This document shows positions 12,240 through 23,100 of a stretch of DNA of 64,000 bases, piece by piece. Numbering within the stretch: position 1 is the first letter of the stretch; every line of letters starts with the position of its first letter. The stretch comes from Onchidella celtica (taxonomy: Eukaryota > Mollusca > Gastropoda > Systellommatophora > Onchidiidae). The position numbers and the translations under genes were made by a program. The notes below the pieces were generated by a model. It was not told where the DNA came from, did no database searches, and worked only from the letters and a program-made list of their open reading frames with translations. Where the stretch lies: assembly GCA_963931925.1 (NCBI GenBank), contig OZ007576.1:14901302-14965301 (forward strand), written 5' to 3'.

Positions 12240-12510
12240 GGATGGCTAGCTGGCTGGTTGGCTGGTGGCTGGCTGGCTGGATGGATGGATGGATGGATGG
12301 ATGAATGGATGGATGGCTGGGTGGCTGGCTGGCTGGATGGATGGATGGATGGATGGATGGATGGATGGATGGATGGATGAATGGTGGATGGGGGAATGGA
12401 TGGATGGAGGGATGGGTGAAATGGATGAATGGATGGAATGGAATAGGGTGGGGATTTGTGCATGCACTGGCAAACAGATGGATGGACGGGTGGATGGTGA
12501 GAAATACAGA
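12240..12510 (+). repeat. GGAT/GGCT tetranucleotide array, right part
   Basis: Long run of GGATG and GGCTG repeats, largely regular at 12280-12385 and degenerate to 12510. Because the period is four, all frames stay open, giving meaningless Trp-Met-Asp-Gly or Ser-Ile-His-Pro translations. Confidence 0.9.
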
Positions 12511-12780
12511 GGTAAAAACATCTAAATGCAAACTATGTCTTTACATGTTCATATTTCAGAAGGGTGAGCTTCCACCCAGAAATAGATAATGTGTATTTGA
12601 CAAACATGACACTCCCATGCACATATTATAATCTATACCGCACACCTATATGTTTCCTGTCAAGCAGGCTTTTTATACGTATGAATTAAACGAACGATAT
12701 CCCTTTCATGTTTACGAAAACAATAGACTTTCAAACGTGATGCCGTTCTTTATCGTGTGAAGAGTGACGAACTGACAGGC

Positions 12781-13495
12781 AGACAACCAGAGAAAAGACA
12801 GAAAGAAAGAAAGCTAGAAAGATATAAAGAAAGAAGAAAGAAAGAAAGACAGAAGAAAGAAGAAAGAAAGAAAAAAGAAAGAAAAAAGAAAAAAAGAAAG
12901 AAAAAGAAGAAAGAATTACAAAAAGAAGAAGGAAAGAAAGAAAGAAGAGAGAAAAAGAAAGAAAGAAAGACGAAGAAGAAAGAAAGAAAAAGAAGAAAGA
13001 AAGATAGAAAGAAAAACAAGAAAGAATGAAAGAAAGAAAGAAGAAGAAAGAAAGAAAGAAAGAAAGAAAGAAGAAAGAAAGAAAGAAAAACAAAGAAAGA
13101 GGAAAGATAGAAAGAAAGAAAAAGAAAGAAAGAAAAACAAAGAAAGAAGAAAGATAGAAAGAAAGAAAAAGAAAGGAGAAAGAAAGAAAGAAAAACAAAG
13201 AAAGAAGAAAGATAGAAAGAAAGAAAAAAAAGGAGAAAGAAAGAAAGAAAAACAAAGAAAGAAGAAAGAAAGAAGAAAGAAAGAAGGAAGAAAGAAAGAA
13301 AGAAAGAAGAAAGAAAGAAAGAAAAACAAAGAAAGAAGAAAGATAGAAAGAAAGAAAAAGAAAGAAAGAATGAAAGAAAAACAAAGAAAGAAAAAAGATA
13401 GAAAGAAAGAAAAAGAAAGGAGAAAGAAAGAAAGACAGAGATAGAAGGAAAAGAAAAAGAGTCAAAATAAAGGAATGAAAGAAAGGAAAGACAGA
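12781..13495 (+). repeat. ~700-bp polypurine tract (GAAA-type)
   Basis: Almost uninterrupted purine strand made of GAAA, AAAG and GAAGAAA units, with a reiterated higher-order word (AAAACAAAGAAAGAAGAAAG) recurring at roughly 60-120-base spacing. Open frames across it are composition artefacts. Confidence 0.9.
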
Positions 13496-13750
13496 ACAAT
13501 GTTAAGCCTCTAAGATTCCCTGAATTTTTATGTCACGTGTTGAAAATCCTAGAGACAAAAATTGTGTGGTTTTTTTATGGTTTGAAAGAGTTTTTTAACC
13601 TGTGGTTGGGGCTTTCCGTTGTTGTTTCTTTGTTGTGTCGTGTTTCTTTTTCTGTTTGTTTTCGCTATCACAACCTTACAAATACACCCCTGTTTTTGTC
13701 TCCGTTGATTAGCCTTTCATTTCTTCCTCTCTTTCCTCTTCCTGTCTCGC

Positions 13751-13885
13751 ATGGCGAGAGCTTCTGGTAGGAACTTGTACCTGTCCTGTCGTCCTGTTGT
13801 ATTCTTTCTATCGTCTTGCTTGCTGCCTCCTGGCACGATGTGGGTGTTGTCGTGTCGACGTGCTTTCTACAAATTCACACTACAA
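13751..13885 (+). repeat. SINE-like family B, copy 1
   Basis: Matches the consensus GCTTCTGGTAG...TGTCCTGTCGTCCTGTT...ATTCTTTCTATCGTCTTG, then TGGCACGATGTGGG and TCGACGTGCTTTC, which recurs at 16880, 31915 (minus), 38455 (minus) and 47580. Its 3' end degrades into ACAAATTCACACTAC, corresponding to the CAAACT tail of other copies. Confidence 0.65.
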
Positions 13886-14160
13886 ACTTTCTTTTCTTCT
13901 TTTATTCTGTCTCTTTTTATCCTATTTCTTTCTTCATTTTTTTCCCCTTCTGTCTGTCTCTGTCTTTCTTTCCTTATTTATTTCTGTCTTTCTTTTATGC
14001 ATCTGTCTATCATTCATTTTTCTTCCTTGTTCTTCCCCTCTGTCTTTCAGTCACTGATCTTTCTTTCTTTCTTTTCTCTGTCTGTCTGTCATTCATTTTT
14101 CTTTCTCTTTTTTCCTGTCTTTCCGTCATTCATCTTTCTTTCTTTCTATCTCTTGTCACA
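13886..14160 (+). repeat. Degenerate polypyrimidine (TCTTT/TCTG) tract
   Basis: T/C-rich microsatellite sequence following family B copy 1. Overlapping Leu/Ser/Phe-rich frames are artefacts. Confidence 0.75.
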
Positions 14161-14424
14161 TTGCCGTTACAACTTGTGCCAAGAACATGAACAGCGAGTC
14201 CACTCCACAGTGCTCTCAACTTACATCTGTTCCGTGCGTGGGAGTCATTAACCTTGTGTTCGTCTTGACTGGTCTCTTAATTAAGCCATCTCCACACGCA
14301 CGTGCAACAGAAACCGTCCACCTCCTTCCTCCTTCCTTTCTGTCTCACGAGTCACTGGTCCTCATCGCATCCCAGGGACGAATATTATAACACTGGTCAA
14401 AGAAGAGCGTGTACAAAAAAAAAA

Positions 14425-14655
14425 GTACAACTTTTGAGGAGGGACACAAAAAAAAAAGTACAACTTTTGAGGAGGGACACAAAAAAAAAAGTACAACTTT
14501 TGAGGAGGGACACAAAAAAAAAAGTACAACTTTTGAGGAGGGACACAAAAAAAAAAGTACAACTTTTGAGGAGGGACACAAAAAAAAAAGTACAACTTTT
14601 GAGGAGGGACACAAAAAAAAAAGTACAACTTTTGAGGAGGGACACAAAAAAAAAA
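14425..14655 (+). repeat. 33-bp minisatellite, seven near-perfect copies
   Basis: The unit is GTACAACTTTTGAGGAGGG, then ACAC and ten A. Seven consecutive copies appear identical, each with a ten-base A run. Thirty-three is a multiple of three, so frames stay open and one encodes repeated KKKSTTFEEGH. No start, splice or composition evidence supports translation. Such homogeneity means recent expansion. Confidence 0.92.
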
Positions 14656-14860
14656 AGTATTTAAATTACACATAGGTTCAGCGAAATTTGGTCGAATCTT
14701 GACAATAACATATCACATTGTAATATTGGCGCCATGGATCCAAATTCTCAGAAAGGACTGTTATGGACCAAGAATATCCGTGGGCCATGTTAATTTTGCG
14801 TGTAAATACTTTGCCATATGACTTGTAGAAAAACGACATTGTGTCAAAGGTCATTTGAAA

Positions 14861-15171
14861 GGCTGTTGCTACTTGTATGTATGCACGCCAGGTGTTTTGA
14901 GCTGGGGCGCGTACGTGTATGCAACTATCCCTAACCCCGTCTTATCCTCAACCCTAAATCTTATCAAATCCCTAACCCTGCCCCCTACCCTTTCAATCAA
15001 AGAGCAAAAAACACAGCAGGAAAAATAAAGAAAATCTGAAAGAATAATTAATTAAGGCTGTTGTTAAGGCTATTTCGGGAGGAGCTCTCTAGCTCTAAAG
15101 TCACAAAAGGCTTTAAAAGACGTACCCCCATCGCAAAACACATGGGTATGTACGTACAAGTAGCAAGAACC
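14861..15171. mobile_element. MITE with ~26-bp TIRs and a 9-bp target duplication
   Basis: The left end GGCTGTTGCTACTTGTATGT and the reverse-complemented right end GGTTCTTGCTACTTGTACGT match closely. Both flanks carry CATTTGAAA (14852-14860 and 15172-15180), a perfect 9-base target duplication. A 9-base duplication fits a Mutator-like (MULE) origin, but no transposase is present to prove it. CCCTAAC-like words inside are too few to be telomeric. Confidence 0.78.
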
Positions 15172-15350
15172 CATTTGAAATACTGAGCGAGTTAAACTAA
15201 TTACGGCAAAAACGTTTTTAAAGTGCAGAATAGATGGTGTATTTCTCACCCTCCCTGACGAGAAATAATGAACTTTTGTACCAATCTCTGCTACAACCCG
15301 CCAGGTTTTCTGTGTTGTTGTCGTTGTCGTTGTCGTTGTTTAGTGGTCTT

Positions 15351-15540
15351 GTCCACAGCATCCGCGCCTCTATTTTTACGGTAAATGACATATATGAAAA
15401 ATTCTCTTTCCTTCTATAGCGGTGAAGATCGGAGCGGAACGGATGCTGTGGACAGGTGTATACAGAGAGGCAAAGGGTGTTTTTACCTTTTCATACGTCA
15501 TTTTCCGTAATAATAGTGGAGCGGAGCGGATGCTGTGGAC
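15351..15540. mobile_element. Fold-back element, 190 bp
   Basis: Starts GTCCACAGCATCCG and ends with its exact complement CGGATGCTGTGGAC. The complementary word also occurs internally at 15440-15453. Arms remain similar inward (TTTTACGGTAAATGACATA versus the complement of TACGTCATTTTCCGTAATA). No clear target duplication was found. Confidence 0.6.
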
Positions 15541-16879
15541 AGGACGACTTAGTTTGTTCAATGTAATACTAACCATTACAGCTCGACATTGGACATCTCT
15601 CAATGCAACGCTTTATTATCTGTGATGGGCACTCGGATAATAAGGTCATTTAGATAATATTACACATTTTGCAGGAAAGAAATGGCATATGGCCTAAATG
15701 ATCGTTTCCTGATTCGATCTATTTAAAATGCATTAGACAGATTAGGTTTCTGGGGACTATTACATGGAATTCAGACATTCAGCTTGGCTATTAATCGATA
15801 TTATCTCCATGATCCTTATTAGTTTAATAATTGCCCTTGTTTGAATGACTTTACTTGAAGTTATAAAGGGAAATAACCAGTACCATTGGTCAATAAGCGT
15901 TACAATTGTCATGGTTATCTCCCATGTTTGGCTTAGCCAGTTTTGTTCCTATTATTTTTATTTTTTCCCCTTTGTTTTGAAGTATATTTTTCTTCTAATT
16001 GGCATACTTATTTTCATGACGTGTGAACACGACAGCTATACATTTCTTCTTTGATGAAGCCGTAGATGGCATCCGTCGAAAGCAGAGATTCTGTTGTTAT
16101 TATTATTGTTATGGTAAAACAAGGTTACATACTACAAGGCTAAATCGTATCAACAAAAAAGTACATGAAATCGCTTTCTGTTTACCAAACAGTCCATCAT
16201 CATTCTATTCGTACTGCAGCAACATTCTTGCAACACGATGTCAGGCTTAATGCTTTGAACTGTGTGCTCCGTGGAAGATAGTGGTATAAGGTGTATGGAG
16301 GGGGGGGGGGAGGGAGGGGCGGAGAATTAGCGGGTGGAACCTTCGAGCTTGTCCATAGCAATGTCGGTGCCAGGTGGTAAAACGTTGAGTTCCTTTCTTT
16401 AAAATTTTAGCCGTTGCTCTGTCTTAATTATTGCACGTGTGTTCAACGTCAGCCTGTTGAGTTTTCTGTGTCTACTGTCATACATCTAGTGCATAGGTCG
16501 CGTGTGTGTTTGTGTATGTGTGTGTGGGAGTACACGTACAATGTATCTGTGTGCCCGTATGTCACAAACCTGCCCGTGTGTGTCTGTTAGTATAATAATA
16601 ATAATATTATGTGTATAGAACTTGTGTCTTTATACATGTCTTTGGAAACCGCCAGGTCTACTTTGAACCACCCGGAAACTGTTATGAAAGTTAAAGTGTT
16701 TGTTTGTTTGGTTGGATTCATTTTTTTTTTTAATGTGGTTTTAAAAGCTGCAAAGTGTAGGCGATAGTAATTCGAAGAATAGAAAAGAATGGTGTCAATA
16801 TAATTATGTGTCGTTCTCTGGCCCAATTCTGTTGCCCTGGTATGCCTTAACTATTATTACAAATGCACGTTATGTATTT
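15541..16879. other. Probable intron/upstream region of the giant gene
   Basis: No exon could be supported. It contains a poly-G tract at 16299-16311 and a GT microsatellite at 16500-16530. Since the exon at 17148 starts at an acceptor, the nearest upstream exon lies at an unresolved place here or further left. Confidence 0.4.
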
Positions 16880-17045
16880 TGGAGATTACCAGTCTGTCAT
16901 TATCCTTGGTGGTTGCTGTGCGCTTCTTGTAGCGTCTCCTCTTGTCTTATTGTTCTGTTATATTATGCTGTCTTTCGTCTTGCTTTTTTTCCCAGCACAG
17001 TGTGATTGTTATTGTATCGACGTGCTTTGCTCCAAACTCAAGTGC
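16880..17045 (+). repeat. SINE-like family B, copy 2, just upstream of an acceptor
   Basis: Shares GCGCTTCTTGTAG, GTCTTATTGTTCTGTTATATT, GCACAGTGTGATT, TCGACGTGCTTTGCTCC and the tail CCAAACTCAAGTG with the other family B copies. It lies in the intron about 100 bases upstream of the giant exon's 3' splice site, on the sense strand. Confidence 0.7.
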
Positions 17046-17140
17046 AATTTGTCACTATACATAGCATGGTATGTGCGAGAACTTTTTCTTTGCATTTTCA
17101 TCAGTGGCAATTCTAATTCTTTTCTTCATCTCTCTGTCTC

Positions 17141-17147
17141 ATTGCAG
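17141..17147 (+). promoter_or_regulatory. 3' splice acceptor of the giant exon
   Basis: ATTGCAG preceded by about 35 bases rich in T and C (TCTTTTCTTCATCTCTCTGT). The junction leaves two bases of the first complete codon to come from the upstream exon. Confidence 0.8.
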
Positions 17148-20100
17148 TCTCCAACGACACCGTACACTAGACAGCTTCAGACAAGGATGGGACGCCGGTG
17201 TGTTACAACCTCCAACTCGTGGGGCTCAAGTCTTCTCGTGGGACGACGATTTCTGGAAGAGGAATGCCAAGAAAGGTCCACAAAGTATAGCGTCTTCAGC
17301 CTCCACGTTTGAAGAGGTAGAGTCGCTATGCCTGTCCAAGAGTTCCTCAGATTCCATGAGCAGTTCCCAGCGACAGTGGGAAAGGGTCAGCGCCCCTGGG
17401 GGAGGAAGTGCTAGTGCTTTATGGGGCGGACCTCCTTCTTCCAGGAGGTACATATCACGCCAGAGTTCGACAACTAGTACATCCACGTCTAGATCTAGTG
17501 GACTGTTCGGCGATGGAGCAGGGGCAGATCCTCCCGTTGACTTTAACCGCTCCAGCCGTCCCTCCATCACGGACACGCTGCTGGAGAGTATGGAACTTCT
17601 GGGCACGCATGGGAACCTTGATCTGGCAGACAAACTTTATCTGGAGAAGATTTTTCATCGAGTTTTGGACTGGGACAATGGCATGCCTATTTCCTCTGCT
17701 TCATCATCGAAAGTCCTGGACAACCATTTCTGGCCAGCTCAGCAACCTCAGCGCCCAGTAACCAATTCTGATCCTCGGAAATCTGACCAACATTCTCATT
17801 TTTCAGACGCAGCTTTACGTGAAAAATTAGAAAAACTTCGACAAAGTGAACAGTCTGGGGCTCACGGCCAGTCTCAGCCTCAGGCGAAATCATCACAACC
17901 GTCAGTGCCAGAGAAGAAAAGACGCCGGGATTTGATTATTCCGGACGAAGAAGAACCTGTCGCGTCATCCCATAAACATCACAAACCGTCCGGAACAAGG
18001 AAAGGCCCTCTTAATCGCGGCATCTCCCTCTCCTCCAGAGAAACAACTTCTAAAGAGCAAAGCTCAGATTCCTTCAGCAAATACTCCTATCTCTCCTCTG
18101 TCTCCTCCTTCAGTATGGACAACGGATCTCTGAGAGGGTCGCCACAGGGCAGCGCAGCTCCGGCGCCGCCACCGGTTCAACACCCGAAACTAGCCACTTT
18201 TTTACCATCTCATTCATTAAAACATGGTAGCAGTTTCGAGAGCACAGCATCCCCACCAGATTCCTACATGTTTAGTCAACCATTCACCACTAGCCACGCC
18301 GAGCGCGTTCTTATGGGACTCGGGTTTGGAGCCGCGGAAGGTTTTCTTCCCGAGCGATTCCTGCGAGACTGGTATAACAAAGTTTCCCGGGCTCAGATCG
18401 ATTCCCAGTTAGCAATTCTGGCCGAGAACAAAGAGAAAGAAAATATGGATAACCTGGCAGCAGCAGCAGCCGCACACAATATGTTGCCTGGCCAGAACAA
18501 CGGTGTTAGGAACAGTGCTGATATGAACACGCGTCCATTCCCACCCTTGAGGCGAGACCTCAGTGTAACATCTTCAGCCCTGGACGAAGCGATCAGCTTT
18601 TGTCCTCCCACCAACGGTCCGGAGTCTAAGATCCAACAATTGAAAGACTATCTGGCTGCCTACTCTAACAACACGACACCACCTAATGAAGCACGACATA
18701 TGAAAATGAAACAGTTTGCTAGCTCGAGACAAAAATCTCTACCCCTGTATTTGGAGACTCTTTCTGAAGAAGACGAAAGCAGGTCTAGAATTTCTGGTAT
18801 TGACCCATTTGATAAAGAAACTCGACTGCAGATGTTTTTATCTGATGCAATGTCAACTAGTGGCAGGAGCTCAAACTCTGAGCGGTCTCACATCAGTAGT
18901 AACCAGTCAGAAAGTGACTCTATGAGCAGCTGCTCTGAGAGAAAAGGTCATAGTCTGCGGGAAAAACAGCTTCACCAGCGGAAGGCCTACAGGCAATTTC
19001 TAGCCACTCAAAAGCAAGAAAACGGCGACGAGAATAAACAACAACGTAATGTACTACACAATAACAGTAATCCAGACAATTCCCAAGATAAAAATCGTCG
19101 GCCCAAAAGGCCAATATCACCCTTTAAAAATGGTCCTTCATCTGTGGATCACGATGCCAGAGCACAAAATTCCCCGTCCAGGAAAACATTATTGGAACAC
19201 CGGGAATCCCTGAACAAAAAATCGCCATCTCGAAGAACTTTAGAACCGTCGATACCACATTCTAACACTGCGTCTCCCAATGATCAACAGTCAAGCAGAC
19301 ACAGCTCTCCTCGTAGGAATCAGTTCCAGGGCAGAGATGGTAAGGCTGAACCTCCACTACCAGCAGCAGAGAAAGACAGTGATACCGGCTCTTCGGACGA
19401 CGTAGGAGCAAGTGCTCATAAACGAGATAATATATATTCAACAGACAGCTTAGAAGTCGCAGATATTATGCAAAACCAGTCCACAAGAGGGCGTCTGTCT
19501 ATGATACCCAACAGACATCTGAGTGAAGACAATGAAGGTGGGAACCTGGAGCATGGTAAGAGAAACGGTCACAACAAGAATGTTGAGCCTGCCATGGTCT
19601 CCATTATTCTAGAAGATGTTGATCAATCCAACGGTTCCAGTCGGGATTTGTTATCCGTGCCCAGTGAAGGAGGTCACTTGAACCTCCCACCGTCCAGATG
19701 TTCCTCATCTTCCCTGTCCCCAATACCACAATCGCCTGTGACGGTCATAGAGGTCGGTCTGGACAACCAGCAGGACAGCCTAGACACCGAAGGGACCTGC
19801 TCTTCCAAGGAAACTGACGATGAAAATGCTCAAACATCTTCCATGTCGTCTAGCGAAGACAAGGCCAATAAAAAGCACAGACGAAGTCACCGCAGAGGTT
19901 CTCATAAACAACTCAGTGAAGGCTCTTTGTCCAGACGAAACAGTGGAAGAGCGTCCCCATTACCCAATCAGTTAAGCCTGAACCAACGCTCACTGGACAT
20001 CCATGAGACGCCGTCCAATAGGAGACTGTCCTTGGAGGTCCCCGTGATGCCGGAGGTGCGTCAGATGCTGGAGCGTCAGAAAGCTTTACAATTGTATCAG

Positions 20101-23100
20101 AGCAGAGAACAGGAGGACTCGCTGGAGCAGAAAAAAAGTCATGACTCTAAGAGAAGAGCATCGTTTTCTGAAGAAGATCCCATTATCATCAATGATGTGT
20201 TGTCGGAAATGAGAGCACGTTCCCCTAAACTGGGTCGACGATCGACATCGCCTCGTGAAAGGAGAAGCAAACACCGCCACAGTCAGGAGGGCAGCGAAGA
20301 GAAAAGACCAGAAGATTCAAGGAGAGGAAGTCACTCAAAAGACAGACCTGATAGCAAGGGTAGCTTGGATGCAGAAGTCAGTGCACGACACGAGGAAGTC
20401 ATCAGGAAAATTTCCGACAGAAAAAGAGCACATTCACCGGCAGGTCCTACAGTCTGCAGTCACAAATATCATTATCACGATCAGAAAACTGGTCATCTCA
20501 GCCAAATCTCAAGTCACCGCACACTGCCAGAGAACCACGGTGGCCTGGATGAGACTGTCTCCGCGCCAGTACCGGAAGTAAGAATCGGGGTACCGCGTAG
20601 TAATGAATCAAGCCCAGGCTCCTCAAAATCGGCCTTTCGATTCACTGGCCGAGCTACTCACGAGAACAGTCCTATATCTGTTACTGGTTACCATTCTGAG
20701 GTCAGCGAAACAGATGTTGATGAATTCCCCACTAGCGTCAGACTCGATTTAAAACCACGACGTATCAGCAATTTTGCTATGAATTTAAATGGTGAAACCT
20801 CCGACAACGAAGCCAATAACGAAACCCAAAACCAAGCGTCCACCAGGCCTTTAAAAGGAGCCGATGTTCCTTCTCCAACACTGAAATTTTGTGACCATCG
20901 ACCGACGTTTGACATATGTGGACAAAGTTCAGATACCAAAAATAAAGTTTGCAGCATCAGCCGTGCAGTGCAAGTCTCTCAGGCTACATTCCCCTATATT
21001 TCAGGGGGAGAGTACGTATATTCCGGTAACAGCAACTCTTCCGAATATTATTATGCTTGCGATAGAGGCATCCAGTGTGATTTTGGTGGCTTCAAAACAA
21101 ATCTCCAGGCCGTGCTAGGATTAACAAGTTTTAATAAATTCACACAAACAGGTGTTCCTAAATATGACACCTCTTGTCAAACACCCAGAGGATTTATCCA
21201 TTCTCCCAGCCTGGATCAGCTCTCGTGGTCTAGAAATCCCAGTCAGGCGAAAGCTGTGAACACAGTTGTATGTTTGATCGGACATGAACATACTGGAGAA
21301 TACAAGGAAACAGATTCTGCTGTCGAATTACAAAGTTCTGCAGTGGACTTTCGGATAACTAACTTTGATATCGTGGATGAAACCCTGCAACAAATTGAAG
21401 CAGAACTTGCTAGCATAGATCAGAAGAGAAACCACATTTTGAGTGAGCAGAGCGAGAATGTCAGTCTAAACCATGTAGACAAGGAACAATTGTGGCAGGG
21501 GCCAGAGAAACAACAGCATTTGGTCAGTAGTTCAGACAGAACAAGAAGGATACATGTCGACAGAGGACGCTCCAGCAGTGTTACCTTAGATGAAAGGTTG
21601 CCAGCAAGATTTGCTCCATCTACATGGCAAGCGGCAACGTCATTAACAAACAGGGTAGAGAGACAGAGGACCTTTACCAGTGGTGACACTGTTTTGGACG
21701 ATGTCAAATTGCCACTCACCACTCAAAGGACGGAGGTCAGTACCACAGGTTCAGGTAACGTGTCCCCTGAGTGTGGAAACAAAATCGATTTGGACACCAA
21801 TCATATTTCACAGGAAGAGTTTCAAGACAGTCAAGATGAAACTTCTGTTGTCGTAGGATCTGCAGAAGAGGGTAAACCAAAATCAAAGGGATCTATTCCA
21901 CTACTCATCCAAAATAACGCCTTATCTATGTTCAAGGCGGACAGACCCATTCATCAAAGGACAGAGGAAGAGAGCCAGAAAAAAGACAGTTCATTTTCAG
22001 GTTTGTCAAGAAACAGTTTTAACCTCGGCAACAGAAGTTCTACAGCGACAGTCAGAGCACCATCTTCTACTGGTCCCGAAAATAAAGAAAACACTCCTCA
22101 CTACCCGACAGTGGATTCCAAACACATTATGGTCAAGATGTTTGAACTACAACAAGGCATGGCGTCGTATCTTCGGCCTTGTACAGGAATGTATGACAAC
22201 GTAGCGACGAAACATGAGAACAGCTCAGGAACTAGCAACACCCACAAAGGAACAATCTTCCATCCCTGGAGGTCACACGACGCTTCCTACTGTTCAAACG
22301 CTGAACATTTCATCGACCTTCTGAATCCAGCAAGGACTTCTGAGCCTAGGAGATTCTCCTCCCCGACCATCGGCCAGCAGCAGGTTAACACAAGTCATTC
22401 AAAACTATCCCGACTTAAATATCAATCAAATTCCCATCCAAATTCGTCAAGTAGCCTGGACCTTGAGCTGGATTTTATGAACGCCGGAGAACCTTTGGGA
22501 TTTTCGTCTGACTCAAAACAACAGAACCGCCAAGTGCAAAAAGTACCCGACTTGACAGAGAACTCTTTAGGTGGACACGATAGTGCGTCTAGTGGTCTGG
22601 ATGTTTCATCAAATACACAAGAGTCAGTTGAGGAAATCGTTAATGAGACTTCGCCGTGCTCAGAAAATTTGACCGATCAGAACAAGAATTCGGACAGCCA
22701 AACACTAATCAAAAACAAACCAAGCACAGATGACGAAAATGCCAATGTTTTTCAAACAATACAAAATTATGCGAGTCGAGAAAACACAGACTCTGAGGAC
22801 GATCACGATTTGACCGCAGAAAATTCCAAGTCAAAATTCAAATCGGCGAATGAAGAAGAAATGACGCCTGATACGAAACCCTTTCCGTACATCAAATCTT
22901 TGTCCAAAACTTCGGTTCTCCCCTTCACATCAGCTGGAGGCTGGGGCAGTGGAACTAGCACACCAGAGATTGTGGTCTCACCACTGAGGGCTTTCCAGAT
23001 GGATTTCCTGCAAGTTCCTGGCTCACCGAAACATTTCCTGACCAAAGCCAGTTACCCGTCACTTTCCTCCACCCCGACCAGTCTCACATCCACCAGTTCC

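Noticed and set aside
12193-13499. Long frames rich in His-Pro-Ser-Ile, Trp-Met-Asp-Gly or Phe-Leu-Ser
   Set aside because: Products of tetranucleotide and purine repeats, open in several frames on both strands.
14302-14675. Frames encoding KKKSTTFEEGH or KSCTFFFVSLL repeats
   Set aside because: All arise from the 33-bp minisatellite, whose period is divisible by three; no start or splice support.
14930-15000. Interstitial telomeric repeats (CCCTAAC-like words)
   Set aside because: Only three imperfect words within a MITE; no tandem array.
17071-17147. Signal-peptide-like start upstream of the giant exon
   Set aside because: The hydrophobic residues are translated from the T/C-rich tract just before a strong AG acceptor; a secreted protein does not fit the rest of the sequence.
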